Translations under genes and position numbers: made by a program
Origin: Coprothermobacter sp.
Lineage (GTDB): Bacteria; Coprothermobacterota; Coprothermobacteria; Coprothermobacterales; Coprothermobacteraceae
Length of the DNA stretch: 12,551 nucleotides
Reading direction: 5' to 3'
Assembly: GCA_003476705.1 (NCBI GenBank)
Contig: DMVM01000034.1
Location: 1-12,551, forward strand
Notes under the pieces: generated by a model
The model's database searches: none
Seen by the model: only the letters and a program-made list of their open reading frames with translations
Told to the model about the DNA's origin: nothing
In this document: one piece after another, positions 1 to 7,601 of the stretch
Layout of the letters: the number at the start of each line of letters is the position of its first letter
Position numbering within the stretch: position 1 is the first letter of the stretch

Positions 1-925
1 ACTCATAGCCTTTATCAAATAGCCTTCTGAACTGACCTACGTGGATGCAACCGATGGGACAACCCACGCAGGATACTTTTCTCACCAATGTTTGCTCTGC
101 GAAAGTTTCGCCAGAGATGGCATCAGCGCATTCAAATGTGGACTGCTGCAGGTTTTTAGTAGGTAGGGAGTTAATTGCGTTGAGCACCTTAATGTTTATG
201 GGAGTTCCAATCTCGTGATACTTCGCCATGAGATCAGTTTCCACTACCTTTTTATAAAGCCAGCGGAAGGTGGTGTAGTAGTCTTTGAAGTTACTCACAG
301 GAATGTCTGTTTCACCTGTGATGGCAACGGCTTTCAGCTGTTTGCTTCCAAATACAGCTCCTAGGCCTAGCCTTCCAAAGTGTCTGTAAGTGTCCACGTT
401 TACACCAGCGAAACTAACCAAGTTTTCTCCCGACACACCAATACGCATGATACTGCGTTTGCCTGGTATACCTTCACGCTCTCTGATAATCCTTCCCACT
501 TCATCAACGCCTAAACCCCACAAGCCACGGGCATCCTTGAAGTCAACAGAATGATCAGAGATGCTCAAGTATGTTGGTCTTCTTGCTTTACCGGTTATTA
601 CTATGGCGTCATAGCCAGCATTTCTTATAGCCATAGCGGAGCGACCACCAGCATGGCTTTCACCGTATTCGCCTGTTAGTGGAGAAATGAATGTGGCAAC
701 AGTCTTTGTGGCGACGGGGAAAATAGTAGACAGAGGTCCTATGGCAAACACGATAGGTTGGTCCTCGTGAAGGGGTGGCAGTTCCGGATGCATGTTTTCC
801 TCAAGTAGCTTTGCTGCTACACCGGTTCCACCTATTAGATGAAATAGGTCTTTTCGTTCTTCAACAGAGACTTTTTCTTTGGTTAAGTCCACATATAAGA
901 CTCTTATGTAATCAGCTCCGAGCAT
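1..925 (-). CDS. Aldehyde:ferredoxin oxidoreductase, tungsten-type (C-terminus beyond the window)
   Basis: The 308 residues visible read as the N-terminal part of the AOR family, cytoplasmic tungsto-bispterin enzymes that oxidise aldehydes to carboxylic acids and reduce ferredoxin. Seen in the sequence: a start MLGADYIRVLYVDLT, a glycine-rich IGGTGVAAKLL segment near residue 31, and the cofactor-domain signature HAGGRSAMAIRNAGYDAIVITG at about 91-112. The cluster motif CVGCPIGC gives C286, C289 and C293, matching the CxxCxxxC spacing and approximate position of the [4Fe-4S] ligands in Pyrococcus AOR. The fourth ligand lies outside the window. The ATG follows the ferredoxin stop by 5 bases, and its ribosome binding site GAGGAGG lies inside the ferredoxin gene, so the two are translationally coupled. 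Family members run to about 600 residues, so roughly half is present. Substrate preference cannot be read from this part. Confidence 0.93.
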   Translation of the reverse strand, partial: MLGADYIRVLYVDLTKEKVSVEERKDLFHLIGGTGVAAKLLEENMHPELPPLHEDQPIVFAIGPLSTIFPVATKTVATFISPLTGEYGESHAGGRSAMAIRNAGYDAIVITGKARRPTYLSISDHSVDFKDARGLWGLGVDEVGRIIREREGIPGKRSIMRIGVSGENLVSFAGVNVDTYRHFGRLGLGAVFGSKQLKAVAITGETDIPVSNFKDYYTTFRWLYKKVVETDLMAKYHEIGTPINIKVLNAINSLPTKNLQQSTFECADAISGETFAEQTLVRKVSCVGCPIGCIHVGQFRRLFDKGYE

Positions 926-930
926 GAGTT

Positions 931-1335
931 TTACGCCTCCTCCATGGTTAAGCATTCGTGTGGGCAAAGCTGTACACATGCTCCACATTGTTTGCAGATG
1001 ATGGGTTTCTTTGCTTGCTTGTCCATGGCAATGGCTCCCACAATGCACGCTGGTACGCATTTCTCGCAGCCAATACATTTCTTTGCATCAAATAAGACGC
1101 CTCCTCCAGATCGAGGCGTTAGTGCCTGTGTGGGACACGCTTCTGCGCATGCGGGCTCTGAACATCCCACACAAATGACAGCTGCAAACTGGCTCTGAAG
1201 TCCACCCTTTGTTTTGACCCTGATAGCACTCTTTGTTAACGTGTGACTATGAAAGTTCAATGATGCACAACCTATCATGCATTCGAAGCATCCGATGCAT
1301 TTGTTCATGTTTTTCACTTTTAGTATTTTGGGCAC
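931..1335 (-). CDS. Polyferredoxin with four [4Fe-4S] clusters, AOR electron-transfer subunit
   Basis: This 134-residue protein carries sixteen cysteines in four cluster motifs: C13/16/19/23, C55/58/63/67, C87/90/93/97 and C114/117/120/124, with one extra cysteine at 128. The layout matches small polyferredoxin subunits encoded beside AOR-family catalytic subunits, such as the small subunit of WOR5-type enzymes. The inferred role is to carry electrons from the AOR tungsten site to soluble ferredoxin. I chose the GTG at 1335 (MPKILKVKN) because GGGAGG at 1349-1344 lies 8 bases upstream. The longer reading frame, back to 1392, has an unlikely N-terminus that runs through the ribosome binding site. 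It is the first gene of the AOR operon. No signal peptide is visible, so it acts in the cytoplasm. Confidence 0.9.
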   Translation of the reverse strand: MPKILKVKNMNKCIGCFECMIGCASLNFHSHTLTKSAIRVKTKGGLQSQFAAVICVGCSEPACAEACPTQALTPRSGGGVLFDAKKCIGCEKCVPACIVGAIAMDKQAKKPIICKQCGACVQLCPHECLTMEEA

Positions 1336-1368
1336 TACGATTACCTCCCAAGTGTTATTTATTTCACA

Positions 1369-1396
1369 ATTACATGGTAATGCTGTTTGCAAGCAA
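1369..1396 (-). promoter_or_regulatory. Candidate promoter of the polyferredoxin-AOR operon
   Basis: On the minus strand a TTGCTT box (1396-1391) and a TGTAAT box (1374-1369) are 16 bases apart. This would start transcription about 25 bases before the GTG of the polyferredoxin gene. A better -35 match, TTGACA at 1417-1412, has no acceptable -10 partner. Assignment rests on sequence pattern only. Confidence 0.35.
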
Positions 1397-1685
1397 TTTT
1401 GATTAAGTTTTTGTCAAGAACCAGTTTTCTTTTGGCTAAGTTATATGGTAATACAAGTAGAAGCAGTTCTTCAGAATAACATTCCACATAGAAGTAGAGT
1501 AAAACCACGGTCAATGAATGGACGTTACGGTAGTTGTTATGGAAATGGAAGGCGCAAGCATATGCAGATAAACAGATGATTTATGTTGCCGTTAGCTGTT
1601 TATATGTTCTCTTTTTAGCATTTGTTAACCTTGCTCTTTAGAATAGGCAGTGTTAAGACGTATTACTAAAGACACCAATGCTTGC
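1397..1685. other. Intergenic stretch without recognisable genes
   Basis: With the leader of the polyferredoxin gene this makes about 350 bases between that gene and the TrkA-C-like remnant. I see no convincing reading frame, RNA gene or hairpin terminator here. It probably holds upstream regulatory DNA of the AOR operon and decayed sequence. Confidence 0.4.
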
Positions 1686-1880
1686 TTAGTTTTCCTTTTG
1701 TACTAAGCAGAGTCTTCTCATCGCTTCTTTGGCTTCATGTTCGCGGCTTTGTGGACACAAAGCAATAAGATAATCTCCAGGAACAATGACGGTATTACCC
1801 TGAGGTACTAATTCTTTTGCCCCTCTATGTATTGCTACGATTAGAATACCCTGTGGCCATTGAATTCCATTTGAGCTTAC
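1686..1880 (-). pseudogene. Remnant of a TrkA-C (RCK_C) domain, perhaps the tail of a ClC-type chloride channel
   Basis: Reading from 1880 to the TAA at 1688-1686 gives a short peptide containing IQWPQGILIVAIHRG, then ELVPQGNTVIVPGDYLIAL, then a helical tail ending RRLCLVQKEN. This follows the TrkA-C pattern: a WP-x-G-x-LIVxIxRG strand, xxPxGxTxxxPGDxL, then a C-terminal tail. TrkA-C modules bind ligands and regulate channels and transporters. They occur at the C-terminus of some prokaryotic ClC channels, whose ends read similarly. An in-frame stop (1883-1881) lies just before it, and no start, ribosome binding site or membrane part precedes it. It is therefore a decayed 3' end rather than a working gene. 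The 270 bases between it and the next gene hold further stop-ridden sequence that I could not place. Confidence 0.6.
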
Positions 1881-2152
1881 TTAGACCATTTAGTAATAAT
1901 GAAGCAGTACTTCTTTCGCTTTCCAAAGTTATCCTCCATAGTCATGTAACACAGTTCAAGTCAGCATTTATGCAATTCGATTATAGCATCGGTTTTCTTA
2001 ACAGCTCTTGCATGCGCGCATAAAGCAGTAATATGAAGGTCTGTCTCTATGATGATCTAATAGGTAGCATTATAAATTCTTCCGACTTGAGTGATAGAAT
2101 TTAAGCTGTTGAGGCTTTCGGGGTTAATAAAGCATGCAAAGGATGTGATGCG

Positions 2153-3385
2153 ATGAGTAAGACAATTGTTTTACTGGGGACACTTGACACTAAAGGCAAG
2201 GAATTCGAGTATGTTAAGAGAATTATAGAAAGCCGTGGACATAATACGCTTTTAATTGATGCAGGCATTATTGGTGAACCAAAAACTACGCCAGATATTT
2301 CCAGAGATGAGGTAGCAAAGAAAGCAGGTTACACCATTGAGGAGCTTGCTAAAACTGACAGAGGTGTCGCTATTGAAGCAATGGCCAAAGGTGCAACTGT
2401 TTTAGTCGAAGAGCTTTACCAGGAAGGTAAAATCGATGGAATCTTAAGCTTGGGTGGATCAGGCGGGACTTCACTGGCCACTCCAGCCATGCGTGCGCTA
2501 CCTGTTGGAGTTCCAAAATTAATGGTTTCTACTATGGCTTCTGGTGATACCAGGCCTTACGTGGACATTAAGGATGTCACCATGATGTACTCGGTCGTCG
2601 ATATTTCAGGCATAAACAGGCTTTCATCACGTATACTTGCTAATGCCGCAGGTGCCATATGTGGGATGGTTGAGGCAGAAGTACCTAAGGATTTTGAATC
2701 CACTAAAGAAGAGAAACCTCTCGTAGCAGCAACCATGTTTGGACTTACTACTCCTTGTGTAGAAAAAGTTCGCTCCGTTCTTGAAGAAAATGGCTGTGAA
2801 GTACTTGTATTCCACGCCACAGGAACTGGTGGAAGGGCAATGGAAAGTTTGATAGAGAGTGGTTTTATAGATGCAGTGGCTGACATAACTACCACAGAAT
2901 GGGCTGATGAATTAGTGGGAGGAGTATTATCCGCTGGGCCTACCAGACTGGATGCTGCAGGTAAAAAAGGGATACCACAAGTTGTTTCTGTAGGCGCCTT
3001 GGACATGGTCAACTTTGGTCCCATGGACACCGTTCCAGAGAAATTTAGGTCAAGAAAACTGCATGTACACAATCCTTCAGTCACACTGATGAGGACAACA
3101 GCAGAAGAAAATCGCAAACTTGGCGAAATAATCGCGCAAAAGCTGAATCAAGCCAAAGGGCCTGTTGTCGTATTTCTGCCGCTTAAAGGTGTGTCTGGCA
3201 TAGATAAAGAAGGCATGCCTTTCTATGACCCTGAAGCAGATGCGGCTTTGTTTGACACGCTAAAGAAAAACTTAAGAACTGATATTGAAGTTAGAGAGCT
3301 GGATTACCACATTAACGATCCGGAATTTGCTGAAGCCATGGCAAATGCCTTGCTCCAGTTGATTCGAAATAGGTTTACTAAGTAA
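2153..3385 (+). CDS. Tm-1-like / UPF0261 family protein
   Basis: This 410-residue protein fits the UPF0261 (Tm-1-like ATP-binding) family. It begins [20 protein letters not shown], a signature for the family's nucleotide-binding N-terminal fold. A glycine-rich LGGSGGT stands near residue 102, and a second Rossmann-like half follows from about residue 190 ([14 protein letters not shown], then [12 protein letters not shown]). The length is normal for the stand-alone bacterial form. No signal peptide or membrane segment is seen, so it should be cytoplasmic. In tomato Tm-1 this domain is fused to a TIM-barrel domain and inhibits tobamovirus RNA replication; its bacterial job is unknown. The next gene encodes exactly that second domain. 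The ATG at 2153 is the only sensible start; AAAGG lies 10 bases upstream. Confidence 0.88.
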   Translation: MSKTIVLLGTLDTKGKEFEYVKRIIESRGHNTLLIDAGIIGEPKTTPDISRDEVAKKAGYTIEELAKTDRGVAIEAMAKGATVLVEELYQEGKIDGILSLGGSGGTSLATPAMRALPVGVPKLMVSTMASGDTRPYVDIKDVTMMYSVVDISGINRLSSRILANAAGAICGMVEAEVPKDFESTKEEKPLVAATMFGLTTPCVEKVRSVLEENGCEVLVFHATGTGGRAMESLIESGFIDAVADITTTEWADELVGGVLSAGPTRLDAAGKKGIPQVVSVGALDMVNFGPMDTVPEKFRSRKLHVHNPSVTLMRTTAEENRKLGEIIAQKLNQAKGPVVVFLPLKGVSGIDKEGMPFYDPEADAALFDTLKKNLRTDIEVRELDYHINDPEFAEAMANALLQLIRNRFTK

Positions 3386-3399
3386 AGGGAGGAAACAGA

Positions 3400-4230
3400 A
3401 TGGCAATTGACAGGAAGACTGCACTAGAAAGATTGCAGTCACAAGTTAAGAGTGGACGTCCCATCATCGGTGCGGGCGCAGGTACTGGTATTTCTGCTAA
3501 GTTTACTTTAGCGGGTGGTGTTGACCTAATCATCATTTACAACTCAGGTCGTTACAGAATGGCTGGCAGAGGCTCTTTGGCAGGTTTATTGGCTTACGGT
3601 GATGCGAACCAGATCGTTCTGGAGATGGCAAATGAAGTGCTACCCATTGCAGAAAATTCAGCTGTTTTGGCTGGTGTTAACGGAACAGATCCCTTCAAAA
3701 TAATGAAGAATTTCCTCAAACAGATAAAAGATATCGGATTTACCGGTGTTCAAAACTTTCCAACAGTGGGTCTAATTGATGGTCAATTCCGTCAGAATTT
3801 GGAAGAAACAGATATGGGTTACTACAAAGAGGTAGAGATGATCGCAATGGCTCACGATATGGATCTACTGACCTGCCCTTATGTCTTCAATGAAGATGAC
3901 GCCATAGAAATGACCAAAGCGGGTGCAGACGTTATTGTGGCTCACATGGGCTTGACAACCAAAGGTGCTATTGGAGCAAGAACGGCACTAACACTGGATG
4001 ACTGTGCACAGCGTATTCAAGCCATACATGATGCGGCAAAGAGCGTGAACCCTGATGTCATGGTTATTTGCCACGGTGGCCCTATTGCGGAGCCCGAAGA
4101 TGCGCAGTACATTTTCGACCACACAAAAGGTATCGTTGGATTCTTCGGCGCTTCAAGCATGGAAAGAATTCCTGTGGAAGTAGCAATCAAGGCTAACGCT
4201 GAGAGGTTTAAGAACCTGAAGATGCACTAA
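3400..4230 (+). CDS. TIM-barrel 'phosphoenolpyruvate hydrolase-like' protein (Tm-1 C-terminal domain family)
   Basis: This 276-residue protein matches the PEP-hydrolase-like TIM-barrel family (PF09370 type). Barrel landmarks are [14 protein letters not shown] near 21-34, [18 protein letters not shown] near 42-59, VGLIDG near 123-128, [17 protein letters not shown] near 176-192, VMVICHGGP near 221-229, and [14 protein letters not shown] near 248-261. HGG and GASSMER near the strand ends look like phosphate-binding loops. The family name comes from annotation; I know of no firm proof of PEP hydrolysis. It begins 14 bases after the preceding gene's stop with a strong AAAGGGAGG, so the two are one operon. 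Together they correspond to the two domains of plant Tm-1, which suggests the proteins form a complex or act on one pathway. Confidence 0.87.
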   Translation: MAIDRKTALERLQSQVKSGRPIIGAGAGTGISAKFTLAGGVDLIIIYNSGRYRMAGRGSLAGLLAYGDANQIVLEMANEVLPIAENSAVLAGVNGTDPFKIMKNFLKQIKDIGFTGVQNFPTVGLIDGQFRQNLEETDMGYYKEVEMIAMAHDMDLLTCPYVFNEDDAIEMTKAGADVIVAHMGLTTKGAIGARTALTLDDCAQRIQAIHDAAKSVNPDVMVICHGGPIAEPEDAQYIFDHTKGIVGFFGASSMERIPVEVAIKANAERFKNLKMH

Positions 4231-4320
4231 CGCAATGTTCAAAGTGCGTAGGCTTGACCTCAGGTAATTTGAAATAGAACTATAGCTTAAAGAAGGATGT
4301 CATACTAACAGGACATTATG

Positions 4321-4373
4321 CTCGTTGAGTCATCAGTAGCTGGCTTCCCTGATGACTCAACGAGAAGTTTTTT
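4321..4373 (+). terminator. Strong hairpin terminator after the Tm-1-like operon
   Basis: Arms 4321-4336 and 4349-4364 are a perfect 16-bp inverted repeat around a 12-base loop, followed by AAG and six T (4368-4373). It lies 90 bases past the stop of the TIM-barrel gene and fits a rho-independent terminator. The stem is longer than usual, so a processing site or relic of a repeat element is possible. Confidence 0.6.
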
Positions 4374-4830
4374 GGCAACGCTGTTCTCAAAGGGGATTAG
4401 CATCCCTCTGAATGGTAAAGCTACTTTAAATAGGCTATTGTGGTAGTTTTTAGGTAAGTTATGATAGTGCCGAAAACAGTGAGAGTGGCAGTCTCGTTGG
4501 TGTGTTAAGGTGTAAATCACCTCAATGATAACAAAACTGCAGCCACATTAACAGGAAACCATTAAAAACCCAATTTTGTGTATATCAAGGCGCGAAAATC
4601 GGGAAACGGGCTATCTTTGCTATTTTGTAGTTGAGTTTTACTGGCTTTGTCGCCTTCTTATTTAAGGGTATCATTATGGGTTTCGCACATCTTCATGATG
4701 CCATGTATTGAGAGGCAGTGACTCAACAGGGGAAGAGGTAAGAAAGACAGCGAAATACTGAAAAACCTCACTCAAACAAGATTTCATTTTTTCAGGCTAG
4801 TAACATGAATGAACATTTCATTTGTGAAAC
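4374..4830. other. Gene-free region between the Tm-1-like operon and the protease
   Basis: No frame on either strand looks like real protein. The longest minus-strand frame (4520-4305) is rich in histidine and runs through the terminator hairpin, which argues against coding. Small hairpins such as GGTGTAAATCACC near 4510 are present. A decayed mobile element or untranslated RNA is possible, but nothing is recognisable. Confidence 0.4.
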
Positions 4831-4863
4831 AAAAAAGACCCTCTGAAAAAGAGGGCCTTTTTT
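4831..4863 (-). terminator. Rho-independent terminator of the protease gene
   Basis: Arms 4831-4844 and 4850-4863 pair over 14 positions with one G-U wobble on the minus-strand RNA. They enclose a 5-base loop, with A-runs before and T-runs after the GC-rich core. It lies 20 bases past the protease stop. The A/T flanks are symmetrical, so it could also stop transcripts from the other side. Confidence 0.85.
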
Positions 4864-4883
4864 GTTTTAATGGATTGCGTTTT

Positions 4884-6206
4884 TTATGGTGTCCAATTCA
4901 CTGCGGCATACGCATTTACTAGGCCATAACCGTAATATTTATCCCATCCTGCTTTGCCAAGATCTTTTGCTGTGGACTGAAGTGCAGCCCTCACTTGTTC
5001 GTTGGTGTAGGTCGGATGTGCCGATAAAACAAGAGCAGCTACTCCAGCCACGTGCGGAGATGCCATAGAAGTTCCCTGGAAGAAGTAGTAACCGAAGTCT
5101 GTGGGTGATCCTTCAGCGAATGTCTGCTGCAAGATGCCGTCGCCATAGCCATCACGATTTTGGTCAACGGATGTATCTCCACCAGGAGCAACAATATCGA
5201 GTGCGCTACCATAGTTAGAATAACGAGCTCTCGTTCCGTCAAAGCGAGTTGATCCCACAGCGATGCACTGAGTATAAGCTGCAGGGTAACTTACGGTGGA
5301 CTTTCTTTCATTACCAGAAGCGCACACAATCACGACTCCTTTGCTGTATGCATATTGTATAGCGTTTTGAAGCGTCGTAGACCCAGAACTTCCTCCCAAA
5401 CTCATGTTGATGACCCTGGCTCCCTTGTCAGCTGCCCATATAATGCCGTTTGCAATGGCGTCGTACGTTCCGGAGCCCTCGCTATTGAGCACTTTTATAG
5501 GCAATATGGTTGCTTGATAAGCAATGCCAGCGGCTCCCATACCGTTATTTGTTGATTGGGCAATTGTTCCAGCTACGTGAGTTCCATGACCGTTGTCATC
5601 GTTAGCATGAGTGTCGTTGTTAACAAAGTCATACGCATTTGCAGTATCAAACAGTGTATTTGCTAAATCTGGAGCCTTGGTATATCCACCGTAGTTCTCG
5701 TAGGCTACGCCTGTATCGATTATAGCTACTTTAACGCCTGCACCTTTTGTAATATTCCATGCAGAAACAGCTTGAATGCCGTAGTTAGAGACATAGCCAT
5801 TGCTTGTCATGCCGTAATCGTAGAAGTTCCATTGGTAGGGATTGAAGAAAGTGTCATTCGGAACTTCAAAAGCGTGAGCAATGTAATTTGGCTCAACATA
5901 CTCCACATTCGGATCATTTTTCAATTGATTCATCACCACATCGGCCGCCTTGCCTTGAGGTAGCTTGAATACTGCAAAGTTCTTTAAGCCTTTTCTAGAA
6001 AGTTTTGCGCCAGTAGTCTTTTCCACTTGTCTAGAGAGAACTGCAACGTCAGTATTTTGTTTATAACCGACGATGATTTCGTTTGCTGGATCCTCTTGAT
6101 TAGTGGTTGTGGAATTTCTTACAAAGAGTGGTTCTGCACTTTTTACCCCCGCAAAACCTGACAACAAAAGTACTGCAATAACCAGTGTTAATAGTACCTT
6201 TTTCAT
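4884..6206 (-). CDS. Secreted subtilisin-like serine protease (S8) with signal and I9 propeptide
   Basis: A 440-residue pre-pro-protease. Residues 1-24 are a Sec signal peptide (MKKVLLTLVI, a leucine-rich core, then VKSA before the likely cut). Residues about 42-112 are an inhibitor_I9 propeptide, opening EIIVGYK and closing PNVEYVEPNYIAHAF. The S8 catalytic domain follows from about 124. The triad is D164 (AIIDTG), H207 (NGHGTHVAGT) and S380 (GTSMASPHVAG), with oxyanion-hole N299 (CASGNE). All key residues are present, so it should be active and exported. Acidic, glycine-rich stretches such as DQNRDGYGDG (348-357) could bind calcium, as in thermostable subtilases. The start is fixed by GGGGAGG about 7 bases upstream. 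The gene stands alone, with its own terminator. The inferred role is extracellular protein breakdown for amino-acid fermentation. It resembles Coprothermobacter proteolysin from memory. Confidence 0.95.
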   Translation of the reverse strand: MKKVLLTLVIAVLLLSGFAGVKSAEPLFVRNSTTTNQEDPANEIIVGYKQNTDVAVLSRQVEKTTGAKLSRKGLKNFAVFKLPQGKAADVVMNQLKNDPNVEYVEPNYIAHAFEVPNDTFFNPYQWNFYDYGMTSNGYVSNYGIQAVSAWNITKGAGVKVAIIDTGVAYENYGGYTKAPDLANTLFDTANAYDFVNNDTHANDDNGHGTHVAGTIAQSTNNGMGAAGIAYQATILPIKVLNSEGSGTYDAIANGIIWAADKGARVINMSLGGSSGSTTLQNAIQYAYSKGVVIVCASGNERKSTVSYPAAYTQCIAVGSTRFDGTRARYSNYGSALDIVAPGGDTSVDQNRDGYGDGILQQTFAEGSPTDFGYYFFQGTSMASPHVAGVAALVLSAHPTYTNEQVRAALQSTAKDLGKAGWDKYYGYGLVNAYAAVNWTP

Positions 6207-6339
6207 TAATCTGCCTCCCCGTGAAACGAGATTTTGAAACTAATGTTTGTAATTTTACACGACAAAATGCAATTATGAACTAAATAGTGAATAGTAATTA
6301 ATATAACGTTACATACAGGAATAACGGAAATCTTTTACA

Positions 6340-6373
6340 AAATATCAACTATCTGCGCAGACAGTTGATATTT
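6340..6373. repeat. 34-bp palindrome upstream of the protease gene
   Basis: The halves 6340-6356 and 6357-6373 are reverse complements at 16 of 17 positions, with no spacer and centred on TGCGCA. It lies 134 bases upstream of the protease start, between that gene and the transposase remnant. There is no T-run, so it is not a typical terminator. It could be an operator for a dimeric regulator of the protease, or a structure left by a mobile element. Confidence 0.6.
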
Positions 6374-6488
6374 AGGCCTAAATCCTGAACAAACCACGAA
6401 ATCCTACCAATCTTCTATTAGCAAGTAAAAGGCACAATAATACAATCAAACAACCTTAGGTCTTTTATGCTTTGATGGAGAATTATAG

Positions 6489-6498
6489 AAATAGCCAT
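6489..6498. repeat. Left copy of a 10-bp repeat at the edge of the ars island
   Basis: AAATAGCCAT recurs at 9529-9538 in the same orientation. Both copies encode the same in-frame Gly-Tyr-Phe of the transposase, at the exact point where the two transposase fragments end. Confidence 0.6.
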
Positions 6499-7025
6499 TC
6501 GTGCACTCGTTTTCAGTAAAATAGAGCACGAGGACCTGACCGGTGGCATCATCTATAGCACCGTGGAGAGCCATTTTAGCGATAGAAGGAGCTCATTCAA
6601 AAGAGGTACAATCGATTTGCACCGACATGCCATTGTGAGACATGCGTTTCCTTCTGGCATGAGCTTTACGGGTGCGGCTATGCTTTCTAGGTCTTTGAAT
6701 ACCGGCATTATCAAGGATTCTATAAACCGATGAATTACTAAGGATAATACCTTTATCCTCCTCAAACAGATCTCTAAAATGAGAGAAATTCGTATCGAAG
6801 TGCTGTTCATTTCTTAAGGCGAGGATATTACTTATCAGCTCATCACTTGAAGCATTAGCGGGTTTACGGTCTTTATTTTTATGAATAACAAAAGACGGAC
6901 CTTGTTCCTTAACCCCTTTTTAAGTCTAAATATTTGAAGGACACTGAGGCCTAAAACCTGTGCAGCTTTCCTTGCAGTCACGTACCATCGGTGACTTTAA
7001 TTAATAACAAAAAAAGTTTTTGCAT
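6489..7025 (-). mobile_element. N-terminal half of an ISNCY/IS1202-like transposase, decayed
   Basis: Reading from an ATG at 7025 (AGAGAGGGAA upstream) and allowing frameshifts near 6980 and 6925, the protein shows a helix-turn-helix region (VTARKAAQVLGLSV, RLKKG), then GPSFVIHKN, RKPANASSDEL and HFDTNFSHFRDLFEE. It continues with RPRKHSRTRKAHARRKRM and the first DDE segment VQIDCTSFE. A TGA (6595-6593) replaces the expected Trp after this Glu, followed by MALHGAIDDATGQVL and ENECTNGYF. This is the ISNCY-type order. Similarity stops at GYF; what follows is unrelated or deleted. Frameshifts and the stop make it non-functional. The C-terminal half lies on the far side of the ars genes. Confidence 0.8.
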
Positions 7026-7040
7026 TTCCCTCTCTTCATG

Positions 7041-7085
7041 ATGACATTATGGCAGAATAATTTTACCCATGACAATATCATAGAA
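7041..7085. repeat. Insertion-sequence end with two transposase-binding-type repeats (transposase 5' side)
   Basis: Two related 17-mers, ATGACATTATGGCAGAA (7041-7057) and ATGACAATATCATAGAA (7069-7085), begin 28 bases apart. Reverse-complemented, they resemble the pair at 9032-9084. This is expected of opposite terminal inverted repeats of one element with doubled sub-repeats. They lie just upstream of the transposase start and end about 28 bases before the arsR promoter. Confidence 0.6.
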
Positions 7086-7113
7086 TAATAACAGTGGATT
7101 GAAGGGCCGGTTA

Positions 7114-7142
7114 TTGACTAAAGCTGGCTCTTCATTTATAGT
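7114..7142 (+). promoter_or_regulatory. Promoter of the arsR-acr3-arsC operon
   Basis: TTGACT (7114-7119) and TATAGT (7137-7142) are separated by 17 bases, close to the sigma-A consensus with ideal spacing. The expected start site falls at about 7149, just before the operator-like palindrome and about 50 bases ahead of arsR. Confidence 0.7.
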
Positions 7143-7154
7143 GAAATACTAAAC

Positions 7155-7170
7155 ATAGATTGTTATCTAT
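7155..7170. promoter_or_regulatory. Candidate ArsR operator
   Basis: ATAGAT and ATCTAT form a perfect 6-bp inverted repeat around TGTT. The site lies just after the predicted transcription start and before the arsR ribosome binding site, where an ArsR dimer would block transcription until arsenite is bound. ArsR-type operators are AT-rich dyads of this size. Confidence 0.55.
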
Positions 7171-7197
7171 ATAATTAATTTTGTGAAAGGATGCTTA

Positions 7198-7601
7198 ATG
7201 ATGGCCGAGCGACAAAGTCAGTATCAGCTGGATAACAAGATCACCATATTCAAAGCGCTATGGGATGTTAGCAAGCTTAAAATTCTCGATATGCTTTCTT
7301 GCGGACAGACGTGTGAATGTATATACTCGAGTATTTCAGCATAACGCAACCGACGTTGTTGCATCATATGAGAGTACTCACGGATTGCTGGCTGGTTGAT
7401 AGCCGTAAAGAGGGTGTACGGGTACACTATTCGATAAACAAGGAAAACATTGATCGATTTATAAATTTTATTCGCCATATAACCTCTGAAAAACATGATT
7501 GCATTTGCTACGAAGAACGGTTTTCCTGCAATGCCAAAGCGGATATTGATATGAAAGGAGGATTTTGTTATGTCGGAACAAAAAGGATTGGGCTTTTTTG
7601 A
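7198..7601 (+). pseudogene. arsR: ArsR-family arsenite-responsive repressor, broken by a one-base frameshift
   Basis: ArsR proteins are small winged-helix dimers that leave the operator when As(III) binds. Here the N-terminal part (MAERQSQYQLDNKITIFKAL, then LKILDMLSCGQTCEC) reads in one frame and ends at a stop (7342-7344). The rest (ILEYFSITQPTLLHHMRVL, LVDSRKEGVRVHYSINKEN) reads in another. Restoring one base at 7320/7321 gives CECDILEYF, the normal As(III)-site CxCD followed by the recognition helix, and a 133-residue protein. The break thus falls directly at the metal site. AAAGG (7186-7190) supports a start at 7198 or 7201. The restored frame overlaps acr3 by 32 bases. If real, the repressor is lost and the operon is constitutive; a sequencing error is an equally simple explanation. 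Confidence 0.82.

Noticed and set aside
1412..1417. Perfect TTGACA (minus strand) as -35 box of the AOR operon
   Set aside because: No acceptable -10 box lies 15-19 bases downstream; another pair nearer the gene fits better.
1817..2023. A 68-residue plus-strand frame
   Set aside because: It lies opposite the TrkA-C-like remnant, has no ribosome binding site and shows no family likeness.
2557..3117. A 186-residue minus-strand frame inside the Tm-1-like gene
   Set aside because: The plus strand here encodes a well-recognised family protein; the antisense frame is a by-product of its codon use.
4305..4520. A 71-residue minus-strand frame
   Set aside because: It is histidine-rich, has no ribosome binding site, and runs through the hairpin terminator of the Tm-1-like operon.
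7312..7328. Programmed frameshifting in arsR
   Set aside because: No slippery heptamer or following stem is visible; a simple one-base deletion or sequencing error explains it.
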